Assembly (NCBI RefSeq): GCF_004137085.1
Contig: NZ_QYBC01000007.1
Coordinates: forward strand, 62,001 to 126,000
Direction of reading: 5' to 3'
Length of the DNA: 64,000 nt
From: Lichenibacterium ramalinae
GTDB taxonomy: Bacteria; Pseudomonadota; Alphaproteobacteria; Rhizobiales; Beijerinckiaceae
Below, in pieces: positions 1 to 9,336 of this stretch. Made by a program: the position numbers and the translations under genes. The first letter of the stretch is position 1. The number at the start of each line of letters is the position of its first letter. The notes beneath the pieces were generated by a model. The model saw only the letters and a program-made list of their open reading frames with translations. It ran no database searches and was not told where the DNA came from.

Positions 1-473
1 CCCGAGAACTCGTGCGGGTGGCGGTCGGCGAACTCGGGCCGGAGGCTGACGAGGTCCATGAGTTCGGCCACCCGCGCCCGTGCGGCCGCGCCGTCGAGCC
101 CCCGCAGCGCGCGCAACGGCGCCGTCAGGATGTCGCGCACGGTCTTGCGCGGGTTCAACGAGCCCGACGGGTCCTGGAACACCATCTGGACGCGCCGGCA
201 GAGCGCCCGCCGGTCGGCTCGCGCCAGCTCCGGGATGGAGCGCCCGTCGATGGTCAGGGCGCCGCCTGTGGGCGCGATCAGGCCCACCACCATGCGGGCG
301 AGGGTGGACTTGCCGCAGCCCGACTCCCCGACGATGCCGAGCGTGCGGCCGCGCTCCACCGCGAGCGAAACGCCGTCGACGGCCCGCAGACCCGGCGGTC
401 GGGGCCGCAACAGCCTGCGCGGTCGCCGGAACTCGCGGACGAGGTCTTCGGCCCGGAGCACGATGTCGCTCAT
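1..473 (-). CDS. Oligopeptide/dipeptide ABC transporter ATP-binding protein (DppF/OppF type), 3' end cut by window edge
   Basis: This is the second ATPase of a dipeptide/oligopeptide importer; it would hydrolyse ATP at the inner face of the inner membrane. Only the first 157 or so residues lie in the window. The Walker A motif GESGCGKST sits at residues 49-57 and a [12 protein letters not shown]-loop follows, which is typical of OppF/DppF. The signature LSGGQ and Walker B motifs lie beyond the left edge. Its ATG overlaps the stop of the permease-ATPase fusion gene by four bases (ATGA), so translation is coupled. It is the last visible gene of the minus-strand dpp-like operon. Confidence 0.93.
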   Translation of the reverse strand, partial: MSDIVLRAEDLVREFRRPRRLLRPRPPGLRAVDGVSLAVERGRTLGIVGESGCGKSTLARMVVGLIAPTGGALTIDGRSIPELARADRRALCRRVQMVFQDPSGSLNPRKTVRDILTAPLRALRGLDGAAARARVAELMDLVSLRPEFADRHPHEFS

Positions 474-2410
474 TCGTCGTCCGCCCGGATGCAGCGCGCG
501 TGGCGGTCCGGCCCCACCGGGCGGAGCGCGATGTCGCCCGACGTGCAGGCCGGCAGCGCCCGGTCGCAGCGGGGCGCGAAGGCGCAGCCGGTCGGCAGGG
601 CGTCGGTCGAGGGCGGCAGGCCCGGGATCGGCGCCACGCGGCCGGTGCGGCTGCCGAGCGCCGGAACGCAGGCGAGCAGGCGTCGGGTGTAGGGGTGGCG
701 CGGGTGGCGCAGCACCTCCGCCACCGGGCCGCTTTCGACGACGCGGCCCCCGTACATGACGTGGACGCGGTCGCAGAGCGACGCGATCACGCCGAAGTCA
801 TGGCTGATGAACAGCAGCGCCGAGCCGCGCTCGCGCCGGAGGTCGTTCAGCAGCCTCAGGACCTTGGCCTGGGTGGTGACGTCCAGCGCCGTCGTGGGTT
901 CGTCGGCGATGATGATCTCCGGATCGTCGGCCAGCGCCATGGCGATGCCGACGCGCTGGCGCTGGCCGCCCGACATCTCGTGCGGGTAGCGCCGCGCCGT
1001 TTCGGCGGGTTCGGGGATCATCACGGCGTCGAGCAGCGACACCGCCCGGGCCATCGCGGCACGCCGGCCGAGGCCGGCATGGCGGCGCACGACCTCGGCC
1101 ACCTGCTCGCCGACGGGGATCAGGGGGTTCAGGCTCGTCCCCGGGTCCTGGAACACGCAGGCGATGCGGCCGCCGCGCACGTCCTGCAGGCGGCGCAGCG
1201 GCACCTCGGCCAGGTCCTCTCCGTGGTGCAGGATCTCGCCGCCGACGATGCGGCCCGGCGGCGACGCCACGAGGCCGAGGACGGACAGCGCCGTCACGGT
1301 CTTGCCCGAGCCGGACTCGCCGACGATGCCGACGGCCTCGCCGCGCGCCACCGCGATGTCGACGCCGCCCACCGCCGCATAGACGGAGCGACCGACGCGG
1401 AACTCCGTGCGCAGGCCCCGGAGGGCGAGCGGCAGGCGGGCGAGGGCGAGCGGCGCCGGCAAGCCGCGGCGCCGCTCCTCGCCGGAGGCGGCATCGGTGC
1501 GGGCCCGGCTGCGGGCCGTCCCGCCCGCCTTCAGCTTGGGGTCGAGCGCGTCGCGCAGCCCGTCGCCCAGCAGGTTGATGGCGATGGCGAGGAGCAGGAT
1601 CACCAGGCCCGGGATCGTGGCGACGTGGGGCGCCACCTGCAGCAGGTTGCGGCCCTCGCCCAGCATGCCGCCGAGGTCGGCCTGGGGCGGCTGGGCGCCG
1701 AGGCCGAGGAAGCTCAGGCCCGCGGTTTCGAGGATCATCCAGCCGACCGTGGTCGACACGCCGATGACGATGCCCGGCATGACGTTGGGCAGGAGTTCGC
1801 CGAAGACGATGCGCAGGTCGGACAAGCCGCAGAGCCGCGCCGCCGCCATGAAGTCGGCCCGCACCACGGACAGCGCGGCACCGCGCACGCCGCGGGCGAA
1901 GAACGGCACGTTGACCACGATGATGGCCATCATGGCATTGAACAGGCCTGGGCCGAGAGCCGCCACGATGGCGAGGGCGAGCAGCAGGTAGGGGAAGGCC
2001 ATCAGCGTGTCGATGCCGCGCATCAACGCCGCGTCGACGAGCCCGCCGCGGTAGGCCGCCGCGAGGCCGATCGTCGACCCGAGCAGGCTCGACATCAACG
2101 CCGCGAACACCCCGACGGCGAGGCTGAGCCGCGTGCCCCACAGGAGACGGGACAGGATGTCCCGCCCGAGCTGGTCGGTGCCGAGGAGGTGCCCCGGCGT
2201 CAGCACGGGCTTCAGCCGCAGCGCCAGGTGGGAAGCGTCCGGCGGCTGCAGCGGCAGCACCGGGGCCAGCAGGGCGACCAGCGCGACCGCGGCGAGGAGG
2301 AGCGCGCCCGCCGTGGCGGTGCGGTTGTGGAGCAGCCGCGTCAGGGCGGGGGGAAGCGCGAAGCGCCGGGCGGAGCGCGTCACGGTCAGCGAGGCGGCGG
2401 GGGCGCTCAT
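470..2410 (-). CDS. Dipeptide ABC transporter permease-ATPase fusion (DppC-DppD)
   Basis: This 646-residue protein joins two subunits that are usually separate. Residues about 30-290 form a DppC-like permease with five or six hydrophobic helices, a [16 protein letters not shown] segment and an EAA-type coupling loop near residues 190-212. Residues about 330-646 form a DppD-like ATPase: Walker A GESGSGKT at 364-371, Q-loop [11 protein letters not shown], signature MSGGQ near 480, Walker B IIIADE near 500, and the C-terminal cysteine-bearing oligopeptide_HTH-type tail (GCAFAPRC). A basic linker of about 30 residues joins the halves. The reading frame is continuous, so this is a true fusion and not an assembly join. 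It lies between the DppB-like permease and the second ATPase. Confidence 0.93.
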   Translation of the reverse strand: MSAPAASLTVTRSARRFALPPALTRLLHNRTATAGALLLAAVALVALLAPVLPLQPPDASHLALRLKPVLTPGHLLGTDQLGRDILSRLLWGTRLSLAVGVFAALMSSLLGSTIGLAAAYRGGLVDAALMRGIDTLMAFPYLLLALAIVAALGPGLFNAMMAIIVVNVPFFARGVRGAALSVVRADFMAAARLCGLSDLRIVFGELLPNVMPGIVIGVSTTVGWMILETAGLSFLGLGAQPPQADLGGMLGEGRNLLQVAPHVATIPGLVILLLAIAINLLGDGLRDALDPKLKAGGTARSRARTDAASGEERRRGLPAPLALARLPLALRGLRTEFRVGRSVYAAVGGVDIAVARGEAVGIVGESGSGKTVTALSVLGLVASPPGRIVGGEILHHGEDLAEVPLRRLQDVRGGRIACVFQDPGTSLNPLIPVGEQVAEVVRRHAGLGRRAAMARAVSLLDAVMIPEPAETARRYPHEMSGGQRQRVGIAMALADDPEIIIADEPTTALDVTTQAKVLRLLNDLRRERGSALLFISHDFGVIASLCDRVHVMYGGRVVESGPVAEVLRHPRHPYTRRLLACVPALGSRTGRVAPIPGLPPSTDALPTGCAFAPRCDRALPACTSGDIALRPVGPDRHARCIRADDE

Positions 2411-2434
2411 GGCACACGTCTCACGATGGGGGCC

Positions 2435-3385
2435 TCACGAGGCGACGATCCGGGGATCCAGCACGGCCTGGACGAGATCGGTCAGGAGGTTGATGAGCAC
2501 GTAGGCGCAGGCGACGACGAGGACGCCGCCCTGCACCAGCAGGATGTCGCGGGTGCCGATGGCGCTGACCAGCATGCGGCCGATGCCGGGCCACTGGAAC
2601 ACCGTTTCGACGTAGACGGCGCCGCCGAGCACGAAACCCGCCTGGAGGCCGATCACCGGCACGATGCCGACGACCGCGTTGCGGAAGGCGTGGCGCACCA
2701 CGACGCGTCGCTCCGACAATCCCTTGGCCCGGGCGGTGCGGACGTAGTCCTGGCGCAGCACCTCCAGCATGGCGCCGCGCGTCAGCCGCACCAGCACGGC
2801 CCCCGCCACGGCGGCGAGCGTCGCGGCGGGCAGGACGAGGTGACGGGCGATGTCGAGCGGACCGCCGCCGCCGAACATCTCCGTCATGCCGCCGACCGGC
2901 AGCCAGGCCAGCCTCACCCCGAACCAGAGGATGAGCAGCATGCCGAGCCAGAACGACGGCGTCGAGATGCCCACCAGCACCGCCAGCGTGACGATCCGGT
3001 CGGCGGCGGCATCCTGACGGACGGCCGCCAGGATGCCGAGGGGCACGCCGACGACGCTGGCCAGCACCAGCGCGGTGCCGGCGAGCAGCAGCGTCGGGAA
3101 GAGCCGCGCCCCGATCTCGTCGATGACGGGCTTGTGCAGGATGTAGGAGCGGCCGAAATCGCCGTGGAGCAGGTTGTCGACCCAGACGAGGTACTGGACC
3201 GGGAGAGGGCGGTCGAGGCCGAGCTGGTGGGTGACGTCGGCGATCGTGGCGGGCGTCGCGAAGGTTCCCAGGATGGCGCGGGCCGGGTCCCCGGGGATCA
3301 GGTTGATCACCAGGAACACCACCACGCTCACGCCGAACAGCACCGGCACCACCTGGGCCAGGCGACGGAGGATGAGGCCGCCCAC
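2435..3385 (-). CDS. Dipeptide ABC transporter permease (DppB type)
   Basis: This 316-residue inner-membrane protein has about six hydrophobic segments. Its N-terminal LRRLAQVVPVLFGVSVVVFL segment and the VYVETVFQWPGIGRML motif are diagnostic of the DppB/OppB family. The coupling loop RQDYVRTARAKGLSERRVV is present near residues 210-228. It would pair with the DppC half of the next gene to form the transmembrane pore. The start codon is GTG, four bases after the stop of the substrate-binding protein gene, which supports operon transcription and coupling. Length and motif order are normal for the family. Confidence 0.94.
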   Translation of the reverse strand: MGGLILRRLAQVVPVLFGVSVVVFLVINLIPGDPARAILGTFATPATIADVTHQLGLDRPLPVQYLVWVDNLLHGDFGRSYILHKPVIDEIGARLFPTLLLAGTALVLASVVGVPLGILAAVRQDAAADRIVTLAVLVGISTPSFWLGMLLILWFGVRLAWLPVGGMTEMFGGGGPLDIARHLVLPAATLAAVAGAVLVRLTRGAMLEVLRQDYVRTARAKGLSERRVVVRHAFRNAVVGIVPVIGLQAGFVLGGAVYVETVFQWPGIGRMLVSAIGTRDILLVQGGVLVVACAYVLINLLTDLVQAVLDPRIVAS

Positions 3386-3389
3386 CCCG

Positions 3390-4973
3390 TCAGGCCTTGC
3401 TGGTGCCGTAGAACGGCGTGGTGAAGGAGGGGTGGAGTTCGAACCCCTTCACCCGCGCCGACGACACGGCGTTCTGCTTCCAGTTGGCCACATACACCCA
3501 GGGCGCGTCGTCGTAGACGACCTGTTGGAGCTGTTTGTAGATGGCGGCCCGCTTGTCGCGGTCCGTTTCGGTGCGGCCGGCGTCGATCAGGGCATCGACC
3601 TTGGGGTTGGAATATCCGCCCGAGTTGACGGCGGCCCCCGTGCGCAGCGCCAGGGCCGGGTGCATGTCGGGGTCCTGCGTCATGAAGGACAGCTCCGCCA
3701 TGGCCACCTCCGGCGGCATCGCCGGGATGATCTTCCCCAGAAACGTGTTCCACTCGTAGGTTTCGATCTTGGCCCGGATGCCCACGGCGGCGAGGTCGGC
3801 CTGGATGGCGGTGCCCATCAGCACGGGCGACAGCATGCCGGACCCCGATTCCGTCACGTAGAAGGTGACGTCGAGCCCGTTCGGGTAGCCGGCCTCGGCG
3901 AGGAGCTGCTTCGCCTTGGCGGGATCGTAGGGGTAGGGCTTCAGGGCCGCGTCATAGGCCCAGGCGAAGGCCGGCGGCGTGACGCTGCTCGCCACCGTGG
4001 CGGTGTCCTTCAGGATGTCGGTCACCATGGCGGGCTTGTTGACCGCGTAGTTGACGGCCTGGCGCACGCGCTTGTCGTCGAAGGGCTTCGTCTTCGTGTT
4101 GAGCACCATGTACCAGAGGTGCGGCCCCGGCTGCTGGTAGAAGGTGAAGTCGGGCGAAGCCGTGAAGGTGGCGATGTTGTCGGGCGGCACCTCGATGGTG
4201 ATGTCGGTGCCGCCCGACTGCATCTCGCTGACCCGGGCGTTCTCGTCGACGATGGGCCGGAACACGAGGCCGTCGAGCGCCGGGGCGCCGCGGTGATAGT
4301 CCTTGTTGGCCGCCAGCACGACGCGCTGGCCCGTCACCCATTCCTGAAGTTTGAAGGGGCCGGTGCCGCCGCCGTTGCGGCTGAAGTCCTTGCCGAATGT
4401 CTTCACCGCCTGGGGGGAGATGCCGGCGAGCCCGCCGATGGCGCCGGCCAGCATGGTGAGCGTCGGGGCGTAGGGCTCCTTCATGACGATCGACACGGTG
4501 TGGGGGTCGGCCACCGACACGTGGTCGATCGGCCCCAGCGTGAAGACGAAGGGGAACGGGCCCGTGTCGTGGAAGGGGTGGTGCGGATCGAGCACCCGGT
4601 CGAAGTTGAACTTCACCGCGTCGGCGTCGAACGCGCTGCCGTCGTGGAACTTGATGCCCTTGCGCAGCGCGAACGTGTAGGTCTTGCCGTCCGGCGACAC
4701 GGTCCACGATTCGGCAAGGCCCGGCTCGACGTCGAGGCTGGCCGGCTTGTAGCGCAGCAGGCCGTCGTAGATGTTGCACAGGATGCGGAAGTCGCTGATC
4801 GTCACGGCCTGCGCCGGGTCGAGGGTCTGCAGCTCCGCCACGTGGCCCACCACCAGCGCCTTGTCGGGCGTCTGCGCGAAGGCGCGGCGCGTGAACCCCA
4901 GGGTTCCCCCCATCGCCCCCACGGCGGCTGTGCCGGCGAGGAGCGTGCGGCGCGTCAGTCTGGCCTGTGTCAT
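3390..4973 (-). CDS. Dipeptide/oligopeptide ABC transporter substrate-binding protein (SBP family 5)
   Basis: This 527-residue periplasmic binding protein delivers peptides, or a similar amide-bearing ligand, to the DppB/DppCD/DppF importer encoded downstream. The N-terminus TRRTLLAG followed by a hydrophobic stretch and an AFA-QT cleavage site looks like a twin-arginine (Tat) signal. Family-5 landmarks are VAELQTLDPAQ near the mature N-terminus, LRKGIKFHDGSAFDADAVKFNFDR and RQAVNYAVNK. I chose the ATG at 4973 because it begins the signal peptide and has GGAG seven bases upstream; the open frame continues further but gives no plausible protein. The gene follows an amidase gene by 26 bases, so the two are probably co-transcribed. 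Confidence 0.93.
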   Translation of the reverse strand: MTQARLTRRTLLAGTAAVGAMGGTLGFTRRAFAQTPDKALVVGHVAELQTLDPAQAVTISDFRILCNIYDGLLRYKPASLDVEPGLAESWTVSPDGKTYTFALRKGIKFHDGSAFDADAVKFNFDRVLDPHHPFHDTGPFPFVFTLGPIDHVSVADPHTVSIVMKEPYAPTLTMLAGAIGGLAGISPQAVKTFGKDFSRNGGGTGPFKLQEWVTGQRVVLAANKDYHRGAPALDGLVFRPIVDENARVSEMQSGGTDITIEVPPDNIATFTASPDFTFYQQPGPHLWYMVLNTKTKPFDDKRVRQAVNYAVNKPAMVTDILKDTATVASSVTPPAFAWAYDAALKPYPYDPAKAKQLLAEAGYPNGLDVTFYVTESGSGMLSPVLMGTAIQADLAAVGIRAKIETYEWNTFLGKIIPAMPPEVAMAELSFMTQDPDMHPALALRTGAAVNSGGYSNPKVDALIDAGRTETDRDKRAAIYKQLQQVVYDDAPWVYVANWKQNAVSSARVKGFELHPSFTTPFYGTSKA

Positions 4974-4999
4974 GGACGTTCTCCAGGTGGGACGATGGC

Positions 5000-6655
5000 T
5001 CAAGCGTCGACGGGCGGGCGCTCCGCGGCGACGCCGAAGCTGGTTTCGAGGGCGGCGCCGATGCGCAGCACCGTGCCCTCGTCGAAGAGGCGGCCGTAGA
5101 GGCTGACGGCATGGGGCACGCGGAACAGCGCGCCGGTGCCGTCCTCGCCCTGGTCGAGCCGCGCTTCGGCGAGCGACAAGCGTTTGCGCGTCGGCGATTG
5201 GCGGAAGCCGGCGCGCAGCGCCAGGCAGGGATGGCCGGTGAAATTGGTGATCGTCAGCATCGGTCCGGCGAAACACGGCCCGATCATGGCGTCCACCCGC
5301 CCGAACAGCGCGTCCATGTCGCGCATCACGAGGGAGCGCAGCCGGTCCGCCCCCACGAGGTCCACGGCGGACAGGAAGCGCGCCTTGCGGAAGCTGTTGG
5401 GCCAGGCGCCGGCCTCCTGCCACGTCAGGCTGTCGTCGGAACCGTCGAGCGTCAGCCGTTCGAAGGAGGCCGCCGCCTCGGCGTAGAGCACCGCCATCAG
5501 GGCGTCGTAGGGCAGATCGGGCCGCACCAGCTCCACCAGCTCAAGCCCGAGCGCGCGGGCGTGGTCGAGCGCGGCGCGGTCGAGGTCGTGCACGCCCTCG
5601 GCCGCGAAGTCGGCCGGGAACCAGCCGAGGCGCAAGCCGGCGACGGGCTCGGCGACGTCGTAGCCGAAGGGCGCCGCGATCGACGACGGGTCGCCGGGGT
5701 GGGCGCCTGCGATCGCGGCGAGCACCAGCGCGGTGTCGGCGACGGAGCGGCACATGGGACCGATCTTGTCGAGGCTCGGGCACAACGGCATGGCACCGGT
5801 GCGGGCCACGCGGCCGAAGGTCGGACGCAGCCCCGTGGTGCCGCAACGCACCGACGGCGCCACGATGGAGCCCAGCGTTTCGGTGCCGATGGCGAAGCCG
5901 ACGAGCCCGGCCGCGGTGGCCGAGCCCGAGCCGGCCGACGATCCGCTCGAGCCTTCGCGCGGGTTCCACGGGTTGCGGGTGACGCCGCCCGACCAGATGT
6001 CGCCGTAGGCCAGCGCGCCGAGCGTGGTCTTGCAGACCAGGACCGCGCCGGCCTCGGCGAGCCGCCGCACCACCGCGGCGTCGGCGTCCGGCACGCGGCC
6101 GCGGAAGGGCTCGGCCCCCCATTCGGTGGCGATGCCCGCCGTGTCGAGCAGGTCCTTGGCGCCGTAGGGGATGCCGTGCAGCGGCCCGAGGTGGCGCCCC
6201 GCCGCCAGGGCGGCGTCGGCGGCCTTCGCCTGCTGCATCGCCAGCTCGGGCGTTGCGAGGGCGATGCATTCGAGCTTCGGGCCGATCCGGGTGATGCGGT
6301 CGAGATAGAGGCCGGTCAAGCGTTCGGAGGTGAGGGCGCGGGACGCGATCCAGCCGGCCAGATGCGCGACCGGCGCGAAGGCGATGTCCTCCTCGCGCTC
6401 GGGTAGCGGGCCGGGGTCGGCCGCGACGGGCCGGAAGGGTTCGGCGGCCGGCATCGCGAAGCCCGGCGGGCGGGGGTCGAAGCGCAGGGCGGGCGGCAGG
6501 TCGTGGGGCAGCGGCACGGCGCGGCGGCGGCGGGCCATGTCGACCTGGGCCTGCAGGTTGTCGGCCATCAGGGCGCGCTCCGTCTCCGTATAGCGCACCC
6601 CCATGACGGTTTCGGCGCCCGCGATCATCCCCGTATCGAACGGCGTTTCGCTCAT
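5000..6655 (-). CDS. Amidase-signature family hydrolase
   Basis: This enzyme of about 551 residues belongs to the amidase-signature family (GatA, AtzF and relatives), which hydrolyses carboxamides with a Ser-cisSer-Lys triad. The triad is visible: Lys167 in YGAKDLLDT, cis-Ser about 239 in the GSSGSSAGS glycine/serine block, and nucleophile Ser263 in GTETLGSIVAPS. I chose the ATG at 6655 over the one ten codons upstream because it has a well-spaced GAGG. The N-terminal 100 residues before the catalytic core are longer than in GatA. There is no signal peptide, so it should act in the cytoplasm. It sits between a Liv-type and a Dpp-type importer, which suggests it hydrolyses an imported amide or peptide; the substrate is not predictable. 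Confidence 0.92.
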   Translation of the reverse strand: MSETPFDTGMIAGAETVMGVRYTETERALMADNLQAQVDMARRRRAVPLPHDLPPALRFDPRPPGFAMPAAEPFRPVAADPGPLPEREEDIAFAPVAHLAGWIASRALTSERLTGLYLDRITRIGPKLECIALATPELAMQQAKAADAALAAGRHLGPLHGIPYGAKDLLDTAGIATEWGAEPFRGRVPDADAAVVRRLAEAGAVLVCKTTLGALAYGDIWSGGVTRNPWNPREGSSGSSAGSGSATAAGLVGFAIGTETLGSIVAPSVRCGTTGLRPTFGRVARTGAMPLCPSLDKIGPMCRSVADTALVLAAIAGAHPGDPSSIAAPFGYDVAEPVAGLRLGWFPADFAAEGVHDLDRAALDHARALGLELVELVRPDLPYDALMAVLYAEAAASFERLTLDGSDDSLTWQEAGAWPNSFRKARFLSAVDLVGADRLRSLVMRDMDALFGRVDAMIGPCFAGPMLTITNFTGHPCLALRAGFRQSPTRKRLSLAEARLDQGEDGTGALFRVPHAVSLYGRLFDEGTVLRIGAALETSFGVAAERPPVDA

Positions 6656-6827
6656 TGTCGACCTCGTTGCCTCGATTTCCGTCATGTCGGCGGCATCCGC
6701 GCAGCCCTGAAGCTTCGCTGTTGCTGCAAGTCTCGTGCCGGAGGCGCGGATCTATTGCTCGGCTCACGCTGGCATTTGGCCGTCGTGCCACGATCCCGCG
6801 ACGATGCTCCCGCTGTTCTCCGGTCCA

Positions 6828-7559
6828 TCAGATGCTCAGATGCTCCAGGATGCGGCCGCGCATTGCGGGGCCGGAAGGGCCGGCGTCGTCGATCTCGCCG
6901 CGCTTCAGCACCGCCCAGCGGTCGGCGACGCCGAGCGCGAAATCGAGGTTCTGCTCCACGACCAGCATGGCGGTCCCGCGCTCGGCGCGTTCGGCCCGCA
7001 GGATCGCGGCGATGCGGGCGACCACGGAGGGCTGGAGGCCCTCGCTGATCTCGTCGACCAGCAGCAGCCGCGGCCGCATCATCAGGGCGCGCGCCAGGAT
7101 GAGCATCTTCTGCTCACCGCCCGACAGCGTCCCGGCGCGCTGCCGCAGCCGGTCGCGCAGAAACGGAAAGCTCGACGCCGCATGATCCAGGCCGGCCGCG
7201 AGGTCCCGATCCGAGCGCAGGGCGAGCCGAAGGTTGTCCCGCACCGTGAGATCCGGGAAGAGCGGTTGCTCCTGCGGGGCATAGCCGACCCCGAGCGCCA
7301 CGAGGCGTGCCGGCGAGAGGCCGGCTGAGGCGGTGCCGCCGACCAGCACCGTGCCGCCCTTGAGCGGCAGGATGCCGAGCGCGGTCTTCAACAGCGTGGT
7401 CTTGCCCATGCCGTTCTTGCCGAGCAGCGCCACGATCTCGCCCGGCGCGACCGACAGCGAGACGCCGTGCAGCACCGGGGCGGCGCCGTAGCCGCTCGTG
7501 ACGTCTCGGAGCTGCAGCGGCGGCGGGGTCCCCGCGTGCGGTGCCGTCTCGTCAAGCAT
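6828..7559 (-). CDS. Branched-chain amino acid/amide ABC transporter ATP-binding protein (LivF type)
   Basis: This 243-residue ATPase has Walker A GKNGMGKTT near residues 42-50, signature LSGGEQKML, Walker B LLLVDEIS and an H-loop replaced by VEQN, all typical of LivF/UrtE. It would pair with the LivG half of the upstream fusion. Its start overlaps the stop of the fusion gene by eight bases. It is the last gene of the Liv-type set. About 170 bases separate it from the amidase gene, and I see no clear promoter or terminator there, so read-through is possible. Confidence 0.93.
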   Translation of the reverse strand: MLDETAPHAGTPPPLQLRDVTSGYGAAPVLHGVSLSVAPGEIVALLGKNGMGKTTLLKTALGILPLKGGTVLVGGTASAGLSPARLVALGVGYAPQEQPLFPDLTVRDNLRLALRSDRDLAAGLDHAASSFPFLRDRLRQRAGTLSGGEQKMLILARALMMRPRLLLVDEISEGLQPSVVARIAAILRAERAERGTAMLVVEQNLDFALGVADRWAVLKRGEIDDAGPSGPAMRGRILEHLSI

Positions 7560-9336
7560 GGGCCGCCCCGGCGTAGACGGCGCGGACGAGGTCGGAATCG
7601 ACCACCTCGGCGACCGTGCCGTCGAGTACGAGCCGCCCTCCGTGCAGCACCACGACCCGGGTGGAGATCTCGCGGACGAAGTCGAGGTCGTGCTCGACCA
7701 GCACGGCGGCGCAGCCGAGGTCCGCGGTGAGGCGGCGCAGGATCGTGCCGATCGTGGTGCGCTCGGCCTTGGTGAGGCCCGCCGTGGGTTCGTCGAGCAG
7801 GATCAGCTTCGGTTCGAGCGCCACCACCATGGCGAGTTCGAGGGCCTGACGCTGGCCATGCGACAACAGCCGCACCGGGGTCACGAGAGCGGTGTCGAGC
7901 CCCGTCAGCCGGAGGATGTCGAGGGATGCGGCCGGAAGTCGGAGTGTCGCGGCCGCCCCGAGCGGGCTCGGACGGTCCCGCGCGGCACGGGCCAGCCGGA
8001 GGCAGTCGGCGACCGACAGGCTGTCGAACACGCTGGCGACCTGGAACTTGCGCCCCAGCCCGAGCGCCACGATGCGCTCCGGCGTCATCCCCCGCGTGTT
8101 CCGCCCCGCCACCTGCACGGAGCCCTGGTAGGGCTCGGTCCCGTCGCTGAGGCAGCGCATCAGCGTGGTCTTGCCGGCCCCGTTCGGGCCGACGAGGCTG
8201 ACCAACTCGCCCGGCCGCACCGCGAGGTCGATGCCGTCGAGGACGGACAGGCTGCCGTAGCGCTTGCCGAGGCCCGTGACGACCAGCAGGGGCTCGGCGC
8301 CGCCCGCCGCAGCCCCCGCGGCCGGCAGGGCGACGACCGCCGGCGCCGCGGCATCGCGGCGGGCGTTCACCCTCGTCCACCCGCGCCGGATCGCGCCGGC
8401 GAGCCCGTCGGGCAGCAGGATGATGACGACCACGAAGGCGGATCCGAGGATCAACTGCCACAGGAACGGCAGGTCTCCCGACAGCGTCGCGCCGGCATAG
8501 TCGATCGCGACCGCGCCCAGCACCGGCCCCAGCACGGTGCCGCGCCCGCCGAGCGCCACCCAGATGACGAGTTCGGTGCCGAACAGGAAGCCGGTGTTTT
8601 CCGGCGCCACGACGCCGGAGGCCTGCGCGAAGAGGAAGCCCGTGAGGCCCGCCACGCCCGCCAGCGCGACCGTGAGCAGGGCCGACACGCGCGTCGGGCT
8701 GATGCCGAGGTAGCTGCAGCGCGCGTCGTTGTCGCGCACGGCGACGAGCAGCTTGCCGGCGTCCGACCGCACGAACACCCAGGCGCCGAGCGCCACGAGG
8801 ACGGCGAAGATCCCGGCGAGCCGGAAGAAGCCCGGCAGGTCCAGCGGCAGCGTGTCGTAACCGACGAGGCCGCTGCTCGATCCGGTCCATTCCCCGCCCG
8901 AGTAGACCAGTTGCGTGACCACGATGGGAAACACCAGCGAGATCACCGAGGCGTAGAGCGGGGTCGATCCGTGGTGGAAGGACAGCCAGCCGACCAGCGC
9001 GCCGAGCGCCATCGGCACCAGCACGGACAGCGCCAGCGCCGCCAGGACCCAGGCGGGCGATGAGCCGAGGTGGGTCAGCACGATGGCGGTGGCGTAGGCA
9101 CCGGCGCCGAAGAAGGCGGCCTGCCCGAAGGTGAGGATGCCGGTGAAGCCCCACAGCAGGTCCACCGTCACGGCCAGCGCCGCGTAGAGCAGCGATCGGG
9201 TCAGGACGTTGACCGAGAAGGTGTCGAGCATCTCCGGCGCCACCCAGACGAGGGCGGCGGCGGCCAGGGCCAGCGCGACGGGAGCCAGGACGGCGGGGGC
9301 GAGGCCGGGCCGGGTGGCCGTCGAACGATCAGGCAC
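7552..9336 (-). CDS. Branched-chain amino acid/amide ABC transporter permease-ATPase fusion (LivM-LivG)
   Basis: This 594-residue fusion carries a LivM permease at residues about 1-325, with eight or so hydrophobic segments and the family motif GGRGTVLGPVLGAV. A LivG ATPase occupies about 350-594, with Walker A GPNGAGKTT, signature LSHGQRQAL, Walker B LILLDEPTAGL and switch histidine VEHDLDFV. The linker is Ala/Gly-rich. Translation starts at GTG, overlapping the LivH stop by eight bases. LivM-LivG fusions occur in some proteobacterial Liv/Urt systems. It is notable that the neighbouring Dpp importer also carries a permease-ATPase fusion. Confidence 0.93.
   Translation of the reverse strand: MPDRSTATRPGLAPAVLAPVALALAAAALVWVAPEMLDTFSVNVLTRSLLYAALAVTVDLLWGFTGILTFGQAAFFGAGAYATAIVLTHLGSSPAWVLAALALSVLVPMALGALVGWLSFHHGSTPLYASVISLVFPIVVTQLVYSGGEWTGSSSGLVGYDTLPLDLPGFFRLAGIFAVLVALGAWVFVRSDAGKLLVAVRDNDARCSYLGISPTRVSALLTVALAGVAGLTGFLFAQASGVVAPENTGFLFGTELVIWVALGGRGTVLGPVLGAVAIDYAGATLSGDLPFLWQLILGSAFVVVIILLPDGLAGAIRRGWTRVNARRDAAAPAVVALPAAGAAAGGAEPLLVVTGLGKRYGSLSVLDGIDLAVRPGELVSLVGPNGAGKTTLMRCLSDGTEPYQGSVQVAGRNTRGMTPERIVALGLGRKFQVASVFDSLSVADCLRLARAARDRPSPLGAAATLRLPAASLDILRLTGLDTALVTPVRLLSHGQRQALELAMVVALEPKLILLDEPTAGLTKAERTTIGTILRRLTADLGCAAVLVEHDLDFVREISTRVVVLHGGRLVLDGTVAEVVDSDLVRAVYAGAAHA

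Noticed and set aside
80-3424. Open plus-strand frame of over 1100 codons
   Set aside because: It is antisense to the clear dpp genes; its Arg/His/Gly/Ala-rich translation has no domain and reflects GC-rich codon bias on the opposite strand.
4974-5423. N-terminal extension of the dipeptide binding protein
   Set aside because: The extra residues are antisense-like and precede a perfect signal peptide with its own ribosome-binding site; they also overlap the amidase gene.
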